Shown here: positions 16,082-23,866 of the stretch, piece by piece
Numbering within the stretch: position 1 is the stretch's first letter
Layout of the letters: every line of letters starts with the position of its first letter
Assembly (NCBI GenBank): GCA_027886865.1
Contig: JAPCJR010000007.1
Span: 1-40,324, forward strand
DNA: 40,324 nucleotides
Reading direction: 5' to 3'
Source: Nitrososphaerota archaeon
GTDB taxonomy: Archaea > Thermoproteota > Nitrososphaeria > Nitrososphaerales > UBA183
The notes under the pieces: model-generated
Told to the model about the DNA's origin: nothing
Databases searched by the model: none
The model's input: only the letters and a program-made list of their open reading frames with translations
Made by a program: the position numbers and the translations under genes

Positions 16082-17398
16082 CTAGAGAATACCCTTCAGT
16101 TCCCTGAGGTGCGTGCTCGAGAGTCCTTCCTCCCAGTTCCAGAGGAAGAAGTCGTCGAAGCCCAGCTTCGACAGAGCTTCGATCTTCCTCTTCAGGCTCT
16201 TCCCGTCGTTGTTGCTCTCCCAGATGTAGGGCTGGATGCCCACCTTACCGACAAGCGGCCTCAGGTATTTCATCTGGCGCTCGAAGACTGAGAAGTCGTA
16301 AGCGTTCGAGTAGAGGAGGATGTGGCTCAGCTCAGGGTAGGAAGCGTACTTCTCGGGGCCCGGCCCGAGGTCGAATGCGTCCCGGATCACCTTCAGGAGC
16401 GCGCCCCTGTCCAAGCCGCCCCTCGAGGCCACCTCCTTTGCGAACTGCGGGATCACTGACCCGGGCAGGTAGTCGGGGAACTTTGGGATCATCAGGTCCA
16501 GGTCGGAAGAGAGAGCGAGAAAGTCCGTGCCGAGGATGGGGCTGAGAGAAGGGAGCTGGAACTCCATCCCAATCCGTAGCTTAGGGTTGTGCTCCTTCGC
16601 GGCCTCTCGCCCAGCTGCGATCAAAGCCCGGGTGTAGCTGGTCATGGAGTCCATCCGGAAGCGCAGCCACTGTGCCAGGTGAGGCCTCTTGAGGAAGAAG
16701 TTGACCACGTCGTCTGTGTTTACGGGGGGCGGCAAGCCCCTCTTCCCCTTCAGGGCCGGCCGGGACAGCGAATTGAGAAGGGACTTTGCTTCCTTCTTCA
16801 TCAGCGCGAAATCGATACCCTGTTCCTTCGCCGCCTTTTCGCAGGACTTGCAGAAGCAGGCGAACATGCTGTCCACGTCCACCCCGGGATAGGTCCAGAG
16901 GAGTATGTGCGGGTACTCGAGGTGGTTGAGGGCCATTATCTCCATGTCCGGCCACGAGCTGACGAGCTCGCGCGTCATGAACTCCCCGTATCTCACCATG
17001 TCCGGGTTGTTCGGACAGCCGTAGACCGGGAAGTCGCTGGGACCGGTCAGGTGCCTGCCGGTGACATCCACAAGAGACGTCTTCTTGAGACTCTCGGCCC
17101 CGAGCCAGAGAGGAACGGAATTGCAGGTTATCTTGAAACCCCGGGACTTAGCATCGTGCATGAACCTCTGGGCAGCGACGAACCTCTCCTTCGTGACCAG
17201 GGGGAGGTCGAACCCTCCACTCGATGGGAGGACCCTCACGGCGGACTTTTTCACCGGGTTGTAGCTCGCCTTCTCTAAGTTCTGCGAGTCGAAGTCGAGC
17301 AGCTCTATGCCGTCGACTTTGGTGTTACGAGAAAGGTCGTCGAGCAGCCGCTCCGACTCGCCGACCGCTACCGACCAGGGGACCCAAACAGATCTCAA
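16082..17398 (-). CDS. TIM-barrel protein, putative glycoside-hydrolase-like, with CxCxxC motif
   Basis: A 438-residue soluble protein with the strand-and-helix alternation of a TIM barrel: GIELLDFD, FKITCNSVPLWLG, MEIMALNHLEYPH, LRIGMEFQLPS, DLDLMIPKFPDYL, KVGIQPYIWESNN and DDFFLWNWEEGL are the probable core strands. The motif CFCKSC near residues 178-184 is common in uncharacterised GH10-like/beta-galactosidase-like barrels, where it may hold a metal or disulfide. Acidic residues at strand ends (NHLEYP, FWNWEE-type) could be catalytic. The substrate is unknown. It is co-transcribed with the class IV aminotransferase, which is unusual for a sugar hydrolase. The start is a TTG. Confidence 0.7.
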   Translation of the reverse strand: MRSVWVPWSVAVGESERLLDDLSRNTKVDGIELLDFDSQNLEKASYNPVKKSAVRVLPSSGGFDLPLVTKERFVAAQRFMHDAKSRGFKITCNSVPLWLGAESLKKTSLVDVTGRHLTGPSDFPVYGCPNNPDMVRYGEFMTRELVSSWPDMEIMALNHLEYPHILLWTYPGVDVDSMFACFCKSCEKAAKEQGIDFALMKKEAKSLLNSLSRPALKGKRGLPPPVNTDDVVNFFLKRPHLAQWLRFRMDSMTSYTRALIAAGREAAKEHNPKLRIGMEFQLPSLSPILGTDFLALSSDLDLMIPKFPDYLPGSVIPQFAKEVASRGGLDRGALLKVIRDAFDLGPGPEKYASYPELSHILLYSNAYDFSVFERQMKYLRPLVGKVGIQPYIWESNNDGKSLKRKIEALSKLGFDDFFLWNWEEGLSSTHLRELKGIL

Positions 17399-17496
17399 GT
17401 CTAGAGTACCTTACCACCAGCACTCTGGCGGAGTACATTGGTAAACGTTCCTGATGCGAGAGTGATCGACCCTCAGGCGACGTACCGAGACGGTGG

Positions 17497-17934
17497 TTAT
17501 TCTCGGGGTGCCTGAGAGGCGCCCGGGTTCCTCTTCGTGGGCGCGGGCGACTTCGGCCAAACGGGCTTCGTCCTATTCGACCAGGCTGTTCCAGCGGGCG
17601 TCTTCAATCCAGCCTCTGCATTCTGTGCGGCTGTGGCGCCGACCGAGGTAAGCCCTCCGGACCGGAAGAGATGATCGGCAGATGGACGTTCGTTCATCAA
17701 TCTGAACTGCGGGGGCACAAACCTTCCGGAAGAGAATTCATCTTCATAGATCAGCGCTTCGCAATGGGCGCACTCGAACGCAGCCCTGGAACTGGGGACG
17801 TCTCCGAGGAAACTCTGTCGAAGCTTCTGCGCGTCCGCCTGGACGACCTGCTTGGCTGTTCCTCCGCAACCCTGACATCTGACACCTCTTTGATGCCGGC
17901 CCGAGCTGCTGTGACCGGTTTTTGCTGTTATCAC
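17497..17934 (-). CDS. Small zinc-ribbon-like protein with disordered tail
   Basis: A 145-residue frame with a GTG start. Two CxxC knuckles (CQGC near residue 20 and CAHC near 55) are about 32 residues apart, as in treble-clef or ribbon zinc modules. The rest is low in hydrophobic residues and Pro/Ala/Lys-rich, especially the last 60 residues, which suggests disorder. No family is recognised. AT-rich sequence lies around the start, but no TATA box is well placed, so the start is uncertain. Confidence 0.5.
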   Translation of the reverse strand: MITAKTGHSSSGRHQRGVRCQGCGGTAKQVVQADAQKLRQSFLGDVPSSRAAFECAHCEALIYEDEFSSGRFVPPQFRLMNERPSADHLFRSGGLTSVGATAAQNAEAGLKTPAGTAWSNRTKPVWPKSPAPTKRNPGASQAPRE

Positions 17935-18255
17935 TTGTTATACGACGGTCTGTAGGCGGGCGGACCGAGTAAATAGGAGGGCGGTCCACACCGCAGCCTC
18001 TTCAGGAGTTCTGTCCCGTTTTGTGTGACATTGTGTGCGCTTCGACTGCATGTTTTCGCTCTCAAGCGTGCGGAAGCGCCGAGGCAGACGTCCAGTAGCG
18101 CCGCGACGGTCCCACAGGTGAATCCTGCCCTCTTGATGAGTCGGGACCCGAGGAAGCTCGTCATCCTGGTACCCGTCAAGTAGCACGCCGGCCTATTCGT
18201 TCGTTGCGCTGGACGGGGATGGCCGCACCCGGTGATTTGCTCGCGCAATCGGAAC
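17935..18255. other. Gene-poor stretch of about 320 bases
   Basis: Between the zinc-ribbon gene and the promoter of the next gene no credible coding frame is visible. Frames on either strand here are basic, Cys- or Arg-rich and lack good starts. No tRNA cloverleaf was found. The stretch from 18000 to 18180 has no TATA box in front. It may be a decayed gene, a long leader, or an undetected RNA. Confidence 0.4.
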
Positions 18256-18263
18256 GATTATTT
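18256..18263 (+). promoter_or_regulatory. TATA-like box of a small acidic protein gene
   Basis: GATTATTT is centred about 31 bases before the ATG at 18291 and predicts a leader of only a few bases. Confidence 0.45.
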
Positions 18264-18290
18264 GCAGGGTTCGCCCCAAGGTGTCATAGA

Positions 18291-18518
18291 ATGACGCTGA
18301 GAGACGATATAACCGACTCCTTCGGGAAGAAGGGCCTCAAGTTCGTCTCGCTAAACGAATCGACGAGCGACCCCCAAAAATCGACCCTGGTATACATCGA
18401 CGGCGCCGGAGCGAGCGTGAAAAAGGAGATTAGCATACGGATCTCAGAGCTCGAGGAGACCGTCTCCACGATAGACCTGATCGACCCGGAAGGCCTGGCC
18501 GACTTTCTCCTGAAGTAG
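18291..18518 (+). CDS. Small acidic protein, unknown
   Basis: A 75-residue soluble protein starting MTLRDDITDSFGKKG and ending PEGLADFLLK. It is acidic, with alternating strand-like (LKFVSLNE, TLVYIDGAG) and helix-like segments, so it is probably a small folded domain. No known family was recognised. An in-frame extension to 18204 has no promoter support. DUF72 follows after 49 bases with its own TATA box, so the two may be transcribed separately. Confidence 0.65.
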   Translation: MTLRDDITDSFGKKGLKFVSLNESTSDPQKSTLVYIDGAGASVKKEISIRISELEETVSTIDLIDPEGLADFLLK

Positions 18519-18535
18519 TCCAGAGACGCGCCCAT

Positions 18536-18543
18536 CTTATAAC
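18536..18543 (+). promoter_or_regulatory. TATA box of the DUF72 gene
   Basis: CTTATAAC is centred about 28 bases before the ATG at 18568, placing the predicted transcription start two bases before the ATG. Confidence 0.6.
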
Positions 18544-18567
18544 GGGCCGATATTCGAAGCTTCACTT

Positions 18568-19404
18568 ATGGGAGAGCTTCGCGTAGGGACATCCGGTTGG
18601 TCCTACAAGGAATGGGAGGGCGTCTTCTACCCAAAGGGAGAGAAGAGCAAGCTCTCTTACTACTCCAAGTACTTCGATACCGTGGAGATAGACTCCACCT
18701 TCTACGCCTATCCGAAGAAGGCCATGATACAGGGATGCGCGAGGACGACACCCGATAATTTCATCTTCACGGCCAAAATCCCGAAGCTGATAACCCACGA
18801 CAAGAAACTCGACGTCGAGAAGGGCATCGCCCGGGACCTCTACAGGTTCCTCCACGATATGAGGCCGCTGATGGACGCGAGGAAACTAGGCCCTCTCCTC
18901 ATACAGCTGCCCCCGAGCTTCACGTACGAGACCGGCCTGCTGAGGCTCATACACTTCTTCGAGGTGCTCCCCACCGACGTGAAGTTCGCGATAGAGTTCC
19001 GCAACAAGTCGTGGCTGAGGCACGAGACGTGGGACCTCCTCAAGAAGTGCAACATCGCCAACACCATCGTCGACGAACCGCTCCTCCCACCCGATACTGT
19101 GGTCACGGCCGACTTCTCTTTCATCAGGTTCCACGGGCAGGGCAAGGCACCTTGGTACAATTACCGATACGCGGACAAGGAGATCAAGCTGTGGGCGCCG
19201 AAGGTCAAGGAGGTAGAGGCGGCGACCGCGCACACATACACTTACTTCAACAACCATTTTAGGGGGAACGCACCCGAAAATGCGCTCAAGCTGCTGAGGG
19301 AGCTCGGGAAAGCCACGCCGGAGCAGGTCGAGAAGCAGAAGATGATGACGCACATGCTGGACAACGCCCCGTCCCCCAAACAGACAAAGCTCGTGTGGCC
19401 GTAG
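18568..19404 (+). CDS. DUF72 family protein (YecE-like)
   Basis: A 278-residue TIM-barrel protein. The family signature starts at residue 6: VGTSGWSYKEWEGVFYP, followed by EIDSTFYAYP, FAIEFRNKSW, and near the C-terminus YTYFNNHFRGNAPENA. DUF72 proteins are widespread and of uncertain function; nuclease-like or isomerase-like roles have been considered from the fold. The length is normal for the family and the ATG start has its own TATA box. The gene converges on the KDG kinase with 14 bases between the stops. Confidence 0.93.
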   Translation: MGELRVGTSGWSYKEWEGVFYPKGEKSKLSYYSKYFDTVEIDSTFYAYPKKAMIQGCARTTPDNFIFTAKIPKLITHDKKLDVEKGIARDLYRFLHDMRPLMDARKLGPLLIQLPPSFTYETGLLRLIHFFEVLPTDVKFAIEFRNKSWLRHETWDLLKKCNIANTIVDEPLLPPDTVVTADFSFIRFHGQGKAPWYNYRYADKEIKLWAPKVKEVEAATAHTYTYFNNHFRGNAPENALKLLRELGKATPEQVEKQKMMTHMLDNAPSPKQTKLVWP

Positions 19405-19418
19405 CTCGCGCAGGCCTG

Positions 19419-20402
19419 TTACCTCTGGATTCTCAGGTTTGCACCGGACGAGATCAGGCTTTCGATCTCCTCCTTTGTCGCATAGTTCGCGTCACCCGGA
19501 ACAGAGGCCTTGTAGGCCGCCATGGCGTCGCCATAGTCGAGTGCTGCCTGGATGCCTCCGTTGAGATAGCCGAAGATGAATCCGGCTGCGAAGCTGTCTC
19601 CCATACCCAGCCTGTCGACCACTTCCACGTCGTGCGGGTGTCTGCTCTTGTACGTCCTGTCGGAGACCGCCACGCTGCTGATCTTGCTGCGTCGCGTGCC
19701 GTCGTCGGCGCGTTGGGTCGTGACCACCACCGGGACACCGAGCCTCTTCTTCAAGGACCGTATCATCTCCTCGGGGGTCCCCTTCACGTCCCAGATCACG
19801 GCCGCGTCCGACGCGATGAGTATGTCGGCCATCCTGGCGATAGGCGTGCACGCGGCCTCGGCCTCCGCGGGGCTCCAGAGCTTCGACCGGTAGTTGACGT
19901 CGAAGCTCACCTTGCATCCGAAGCTCTTGGCGGCCTTGACCGCCTCTACCGTCACGTCCCGGCACGAGTCGCTCAGCGCCGGTGTGATCCCGCTGACGTG
20001 AAACACCCTAGCGGCCTTCAGAAAACTCCAGTCCACCTCCCCGCTACGGAGGGTGCTCGCGGCCGAGTCCTTTCTGTCGTAGAGCACCGACGCGGGCCTG
20101 GGTGCCGCGCCGAACTCCAGAAAGTATAGGCCTGCACGCCCATCGTCCGTCCAGACGACCCTCGAAACGTCCACACTCAGCCCACGGGCGTGGTTCGCGA
20201 TTAGCCTCCCGAGCGGGCTTCTGGGCAGCTTGCTCACCCACGACGAACTCAGTCCGAGCCTCGCAACATCGATCGCCACGCTCAGTTCCGCGCCCCCCAC
20301 GAATACATCGAGGCTGGTAGTTTGCTCGAGCCTCATCTGATCGGGTGGAGAAAGGCGGAGCATAGCCTCGCCGAGCGTCACCACGTCTATCTTCTCCTTC
20401 AT
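19419..20402 (-). CDS. kdgK: 2-keto-3-deoxygluconate kinase (PfkB family)
   Basis: A 327-residue sugar kinase of the ribokinase/PfkB family. It starts MKEKIDVVTLGEAMLRLSP and has the FVGGAELSVAIDVARLG substrate loop and the C-terminal signature DRLGMGDSFAAGF with the catalytic base at about D269. The KDG kinase assignment rests on the GEAMLRLSP N-terminus and on coupling to the adjacent KDPG aldolase. The frame is open further upstream, but the ATG at 20402 overlaps the aldolase stop in an ATGA arrangement, a classic sign of translational coupling. Product: 2-keto-3-deoxy-6-phosphogluconate, the substrate of the neighbour. Confidence 0.88.
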   Translation of the reverse strand: MKEKIDVVTLGEAMLRLSPPDQMRLEQTTSLDVFVGGAELSVAIDVARLGLSSSWVSKLPRSPLGRLIANHARGLSVDVSRVVWTDDGRAGLYFLEFGAAPRPASVLYDRKDSAASTLRSGEVDWSFLKAARVFHVSGITPALSDSCRDVTVEAVKAAKSFGCKVSFDVNYRSKLWSPAEAEAACTPIARMADILIASDAAVIWDVKGTPEEMIRSLKKRLGVPVVVTTQRADDGTRRSKISSVAVSDRTYKSRHPHDVEVVDRLGMGDSFAAGFIFGYLNGGIQAALDYGDAMAAYKASVPGDANYATKEEIESLISSGANLRIQR

Positions 20403-21109
20403 GGGTGTCGCCTCGCCTGCTTCACCGCATCTACCACTCGCGCAGCTCCTTCCGTGATGCTGCCATAGTCTCCCTCCGAGATTGATTTGGACGAGATCAA
20501 GCCGCCGCCGACCCCGACCGAGAAAGCCCCCGCCTTGAGGTACTCTCCAAGGTTGGATGCGTCGACCCCTCCGGTCGGCACGAGACGGGCTTGAGGGAGG
20601 GGCCCGCGCAGCGCCCGGATGTAACCCGGTCCCACCTGAGAGATCGGGAAGACCTTGATGAGGTCCGCCCCCCATTTCCACGCTTGAACTATCTCCGTCG
20701 CGGTGAACGTCCCGGGACATGAGACCACCCCGAGCGCCCTGCAAACATCGAGGACCTCCCTGTCTAGCGACGGACTCACGACGAATTGGGCTCCTGCGGC
20801 GATTCCCTTCTCCGCGCCCGCCATGTCGAGCACCGTCCCCACACCGACCAAGGCGCCGTCAGCGTACTTCGCCCTCGCTTCCGAGATGACTGCGAGCGCG
20901 CCGGGCGTGGTCATCGTAACTTCGAAGACGTTCAACCCACCGCTGATGAGAGCGTCCATGGCCATGATGCACTTCTCCGGCGCATCGACCCGAAATATGC
21001 CGATTACCCCAGCCTCTTGAATGCGCCTCAGCACATCGTCTTTGGACGCCAACGCCGTGGCCAATCGCGAAGACCTGAGGATATCAATGTTGAGCTCGAC
21101 GTCGCCCAT
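20399..21109 (-). CDS. eda: KDPG/KHG aldolase, bacterial Eda type
   Basis: A 236-residue class I aldolase. GVIGIFRVDAPEKC, FEVTMTTPGA, GAQFVVSP, SCPGTFTATE, the Schiff-base lysine K152 in LIKVFPIS, and VPTGGVDASNLGEYLKAG follow the bacterial KDPG aldolase order. It would split 2-keto-3-deoxy-6-phosphogluconate into pyruvate and glyceraldehyde 3-phosphate, completing an Entner-Doudoroff-type branch with the kinase next to it. The ATG at 21109 starts the natural N-terminus (MGDVELNIDILRSS); the frame is open for another 58 codons, but that part is Arg/Pro-rich and unlike the family. The promoter is probably the AT-rich site near 21143, shared with the divergent gene. Confidence 0.9.
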   Translation of the reverse strand: MGDVELNIDILRSSRLATALASKDDVLRRIQEAGVIGIFRVDAPEKCIMAMDALISGGLNVFEVTMTTPGALAVISEARAKYADGALVGVGTVLDMAGAEKGIAAGAQFVVSPSLDREVLDVCRALGVVSCPGTFTATEIVQAWKWGADLIKVFPISQVGPGYIRALRGPLPQARLVPTGGVDASNLGEYLKAGAFSVGVGGGLISSKSISEGDYGSITEGAARVVDAVKQARRHP

Positions 21110-21143
21110 ACGCCGAGGAGATTGCACGCCAGTCGGGTCAAAG

Positions 21144-21150
21144 CTTACAA
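21144..21150. promoter_or_regulatory. AT-rich box between divergent eda and a small gene
   Basis: CTTACAA on the plus strand is centred about 28 bases before the TTG at 21175. Overlapping AT-rich sequence on the other strand (GTAAGCTTT) lies about 34 bases before the eda ATG at 21109. The two promoters share about 65 bases, so they may be regulated together. Confidence 0.4.
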
Positions 21151-21174
21151 CCCCGTAGAACTGGCGGTGTCCTG

Positions 21175-21468
21175 TTGCCGACAATAGATATCGACGGTAG
21201 GGGCAAGACTGCGAAGGACGCGGTGCAGGACATGTGGGCCAGGATAATCCCCCTCGAAGAGAAGGGGTATCATGCCGTTTCATCAGTCGAAGTGGTAGAC
21301 TCGAAGACCAACAAGGTCGTCGAGAATTTTCAGATCACGGATACTGAATGGATGGCATTGAGGCCTGACGTGTCAAAGATGGAGGCGCAGAAGAACAAAC
21401 CGCAGGAGCACAAGCCCCCGACGGCTCACGAGTATCCGTTCAAGGCGCGCGTCAGGATGCAGAGCTAG
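21175..21468 (+). CDS. Small soluble protein, unknown
   Basis: A 97-residue protein beginning with TTG: MPTIDIDGRGKTAKDAVQDM. A beta-alpha-beta-like N-terminal half (residues 1-60, with VEVVDSKTNKVV) is followed by a Lys/Pro-rich tail. No family is recognised. The divergent AT-rich box supports this start, and there is no other gene in the 65 bases to eda, so its transcription may be linked to sugar-acid catabolism. Confidence 0.65.
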   Translation: MPTIDIDGRGKTAKDAVQDMWARIIPLEEKGYHAVSSVEVVDSKTNKVVENFQITDTEWMALRPDVSKMEAQKNKPQEHKPPTAHEYPFKARVRMQS

Positions 21469-21479
21469 ACTCAGAGAGA

Positions 21480-21707
21480 CTACTCTACAGTATCCTTTCC
21501 ACGGCGAACGCGCGACAGTATCGCAAGGATGACGAACAGGATGATTATCACGGTCCCAACTATGGCCGTCCCGAGTATGCGGGCCGCCGAGACACCCTGG
21601 CTGTCTAGAGGTGCGAAGACGAAGAACATCACGAGGACCACTATCAATAGGGCCGGAAAGACCATCCTGGGCGAGACGACGAATCCGTGACGCCGCATTA
21701 GCCGCAT
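21480..21707 (-). CDS. Small membrane protein with two helices
   Basis: A 75-residue protein. Hydrophobic segments lie near residues 15-32 and 44-65, with basic residues before the first (MRLMRRHG) and after the second (SRVRRGKD), consistent with a hairpin whose ends are cytoplasmic. No known family is recognised. It ends 11 bases from the convergent neighbour. Confidence 0.6.
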   Translation of the reverse strand: MRLMRRHGFVVSPRMVFPALLIVVLVMFFVFAPLDSQGVSAARILGTAIVGTVIIILFVILAILSRVRRGKDTVE

Positions 21708-21780
21708 CCCGTCGGGTGCTCTTCGCCTTTGCTTAGCCTTTTGGGGAGGGGCAACCTCGGCGACTCCGAGCGTTCACAAT

Positions 21781-21788
21781 CCTTAAGA
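21781..21788 (+). promoter_or_regulatory. TATA-like box of the kelch-like surface protein
   Basis: CCTTAAGA is centred about 37 bases before the TTG at 21822; the predicted leader is about 11 bases. Confidence 0.4.
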
Positions 21789-21821
21789 TGACAGCGTTTT
21801 TCTTCAGGCTAGAGCTTTCAC

Positions 21822-22877
21822 TTGCGCATCTCGAGAATCGTAATCATAATAGCGGTCGTAGCGATTATCGGGATCCTCGCCCTGTTCGTCTATTCCTCTT
21901 TCGCGGCGCCGGCGTCGGGTCCGTGGGTAGGCGGACCGGCCTACCCTCTGCAGGCGAGCGACACCTCGGGGGTCGTCGGCCAGTCGTGCGTGAACGGCAC
22001 CGCGACCATCTACTGCATCGGCGGGATTGATTACAACGGCGCATCCAGGAACAACGTGTACTCTGCCACCGTCTCTTCCTCGGGGATGAGTGCATGGAGC
22101 TCTGATGGAGCCTATCCTCAGACGGTCGGACTGCAGTCGTGCGTGTCGTCTGGCGGCTACGCGTACTGCGTGGGAGGTTCCTACGATGATGCGGGGGATG
22201 ACATCGCCTCGGCGTACTTCGCTCCACTTACGAGCTCTGGCACCGGGTCGTGGGATTCTACCACATCGTACCCGGTAGCAGTAGACAGCCAAGCCTGCGT
22301 ATCCTCATCGGGGTATATCTACTGCGTGGGAGGCGAGAACGAGACGGACGGCACGAACGCGACCGCCATCGCGACCAATTCGGCGTGGTACGCGCCGCTC
22401 TCGTCGTCGGGCATCGGGGCATGGAAGCAGACCACCGCCTATTCCCAGTCGGTCTCCTTCGAGACGTGCGCCTCCTCCTCGACGGACATGTTCTGCCTAG
22501 GCGGGGTCGACATCAGCGGCAACGGGGTGAACACCGTCTACTATGCGCCGCTCTCGTCGTCGGGCATCGGACAGTGGTCGGCGACCACCTCGTATCCTCT
22601 ACAGGGATATGGACAGCTCTGTGTGATGGATTCAGGCAGCATAATCTGCGTCGGCGGAGTTCCGAATGGGACCACATCGTCCTCAGATGCCGTCTATTCC
22701 GCCCCCGTCTCCGCAAGCGGTGTGGGCGCGTGGCATCATGCGCCGAACTATCCTTTTGGCGTCGAGACAGCGTGTGCGGCAGCTTCGGGGAACCTGTACT
22801 GCGCCGGAGGCTATCAGGACAGCTCGGCCATCTCGGATTCCACATACTACGCCCCCGTCCAATCTCTGCTGGCCTGA
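21822..22877 (+). CDS. Secreted kelch-like beta-propeller protein, six blades
   Basis: A 351-residue exported protein. An N-terminal hydrophobic segment (residues 5-28, VIIIAVVAIIGILALFVYSS) acts as signal or anchor. The remainder holds six repeats of roughly 50 residues, each with a (Y/F/I)C(x)GG strand (IYCIGG, AYCVGG, IYCVGG, MFCLGG, IICVGG, LYCAGG) preceded about 10 residues earlier by another Cys, and each with a Y-(S/F)APLSSSG(I/T)G(A/Q)W-type strand. This is the kelch propeller pattern with one extra cysteine pair per blade. The likely role is extracellular binding; there is no catalytic motif. A TTG start is needed, since no ATG precedes the signal sequence in frame. Confidence 0.8.
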   Translation: MRISRIVIIIAVVAIIGILALFVYSSFAAPASGPWVGGPAYPLQASDTSGVVGQSCVNGTATIYCIGGIDYNGASRNNVYSATVSSSGMSAWSSDGAYPQTVGLQSCVSSGGYAYCVGGSYDDAGDDIASAYFAPLTSSGTGSWDSTTSYPVAVDSQACVSSSGYIYCVGGENETDGTNATAIATNSAWYAPLSSSGIGAWKQTTAYSQSVSFETCASSSTDMFCLGGVDISGNGVNTVYYAPLSSSGIGQWSATTSYPLQGYGQLCVMDSGSIICVGGVPNGTTSSSDAVYSAPVSASGVGAWHHAPNYPFGVETACAAASGNLYCAGGYQDSSAISDSTYYAPVQSLLA

Positions 22878-22915
22878 GCGGCCGTCCGGTCGGGTCGACG
22901 GGACCGCCCGCCAAG

Positions 22916-22924
22916 GCTAATTAC
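22916..22924 (+). promoter_or_regulatory. TATA-like box of the FkbM gene
   Basis: GCTAATTAC is centred about 30 bases before the TTG at 22950, predicting a leader of about four bases. Confidence 0.5.
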
Positions 22925-22949
22925 TCGCACCGGCCGATGACTTTCAGCA

Positions 22950-23843
22950 TTGTCAGAAACAGACGGCCACGATGACGGAGGGGAGGAGGTCAGGTTCGAT
23001 GACTTCAACGTGGTCGTCAATCACAGCGAGGTCAAGGAATTCATCCACGTCCTCGTGAACGTCCCCTTGACCGACGGCGCGATGGCAAAGGCCAAGGTGA
23101 CCCTCCGAGCGCCTGTGAGGTTCGTCGACGCCCAGGGGAAGTACCAGTACGAGATGAACTTCGACACGAAACTCTCTGTCGAACAGGTCGAAAAGACACC
23201 GACGGGCGAAATCAAGGTCGCGGAGCGGGACGGGCTCTCATGGGAGATCCCTGCGAGCTATCCCGGCGCGCGGACTGCGCTTCTGGAGCACGAACCGAGC
23301 GTGAAGGAGTTGTTGACGTCACGTTTCAGGCCTGGGGAGGTGTTCATCGACGTCGGCGCGAACATCGGGGCCTATTCCCTGAGGGCCGCTTCCAGCGGGA
23401 TGAAGGTCTACTCGTTCGAACCGAACCCTGAGAACATCAAGGTGCTGAAGAGGAACGCAGAGATCAACCACCTCTCGATAGAGCTGCTCGAGTGCGGGCT
23501 CGGGTCGGTCGACGGCGAGGCCAAGATGTCCCCGAACGGGGCTCTTTCCAGACTATCCGCCGAGGGGTCCGTCGTGGTCCCTATCCACACACTCGACGGC
23601 TTCGACTTCCCGAGGGTTGACCTGCTCAAGATAGATGTCGAGGGTCACGAGCTCGAGGTGCTCAATGGTGCAAAGAAGACAATCGGACGCTGCCATCCTG
23701 TCGTGGTCATCGAGATGCACGACTGGATGGGCGCGGAGGACCAGGCTGCGCTTCTGAACGTCCTACTCGAGAACGGCTATCATTTCAAGTATGTTGACAA
23801 GCACACCTACGGCAGGCACCTGATAGCGTTCCCCAGTCGGTAA
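22950..23843 (+). CDS. FkbM family methyltransferase
   Basis: A 297-residue SAM-dependent methyltransferase. The SAM-binding motif VFIDVGANIGAYSL (around residue 134) is followed by VYSFEPNPENIKVLKRN, VPIHTLDGF, and VDLLKIDVEGHELEVLNGA, all typical of FkbM enzymes, which mostly O-methylate sugars or small molecules. Residues 1-115 form an extra beta-rich N-terminal region not found in the minimal domain. The TTG start is supported by the TATA-like box and gives an acidic N-terminus. Its location next to a surface propeller and beyond Ser/Thr-rich proteins might mean methylation of surface glycans, which is inference. Confidence 0.88.
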   Translation: MSETDGHDDGGEEVRFDDFNVVVNHSEVKEFIHVLVNVPLTDGAMAKAKVTLRAPVRFVDAQGKYQYEMNFDTKLSVEQVEKTPTGEIKVAERDGLSWEIPASYPGARTALLEHEPSVKELLTSRFRPGEVFIDVGANIGAYSLRAASSGMKVYSFEPNPENIKVLKRNAEINHLSIELLECGLGSVDGEAKMSPNGALSRLSAEGSVVVPIHTLDGFDFPRVDLLKIDVEGHELEVLNGAKKTIGRCHPVVVIEMHDWMGAEDQAALLNVLLENGYHFKYVDKHTYGRHLIAFPSR

Positions 23844-23866
23844 GGCTCCGCTAGCTCGGCGAGCCG

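Noticed and set aside
17931..18248. Minus-strand frames in the gene-poor stretch
   Set aside because: Arg/Cys-rich, no start support, no domain; considered non-coding.
19395..20129. Plus-strand frame of about 244 residues
   Set aside because: Mirror reading of the KDG kinase gene, which has a clear family match and a coupled partner.
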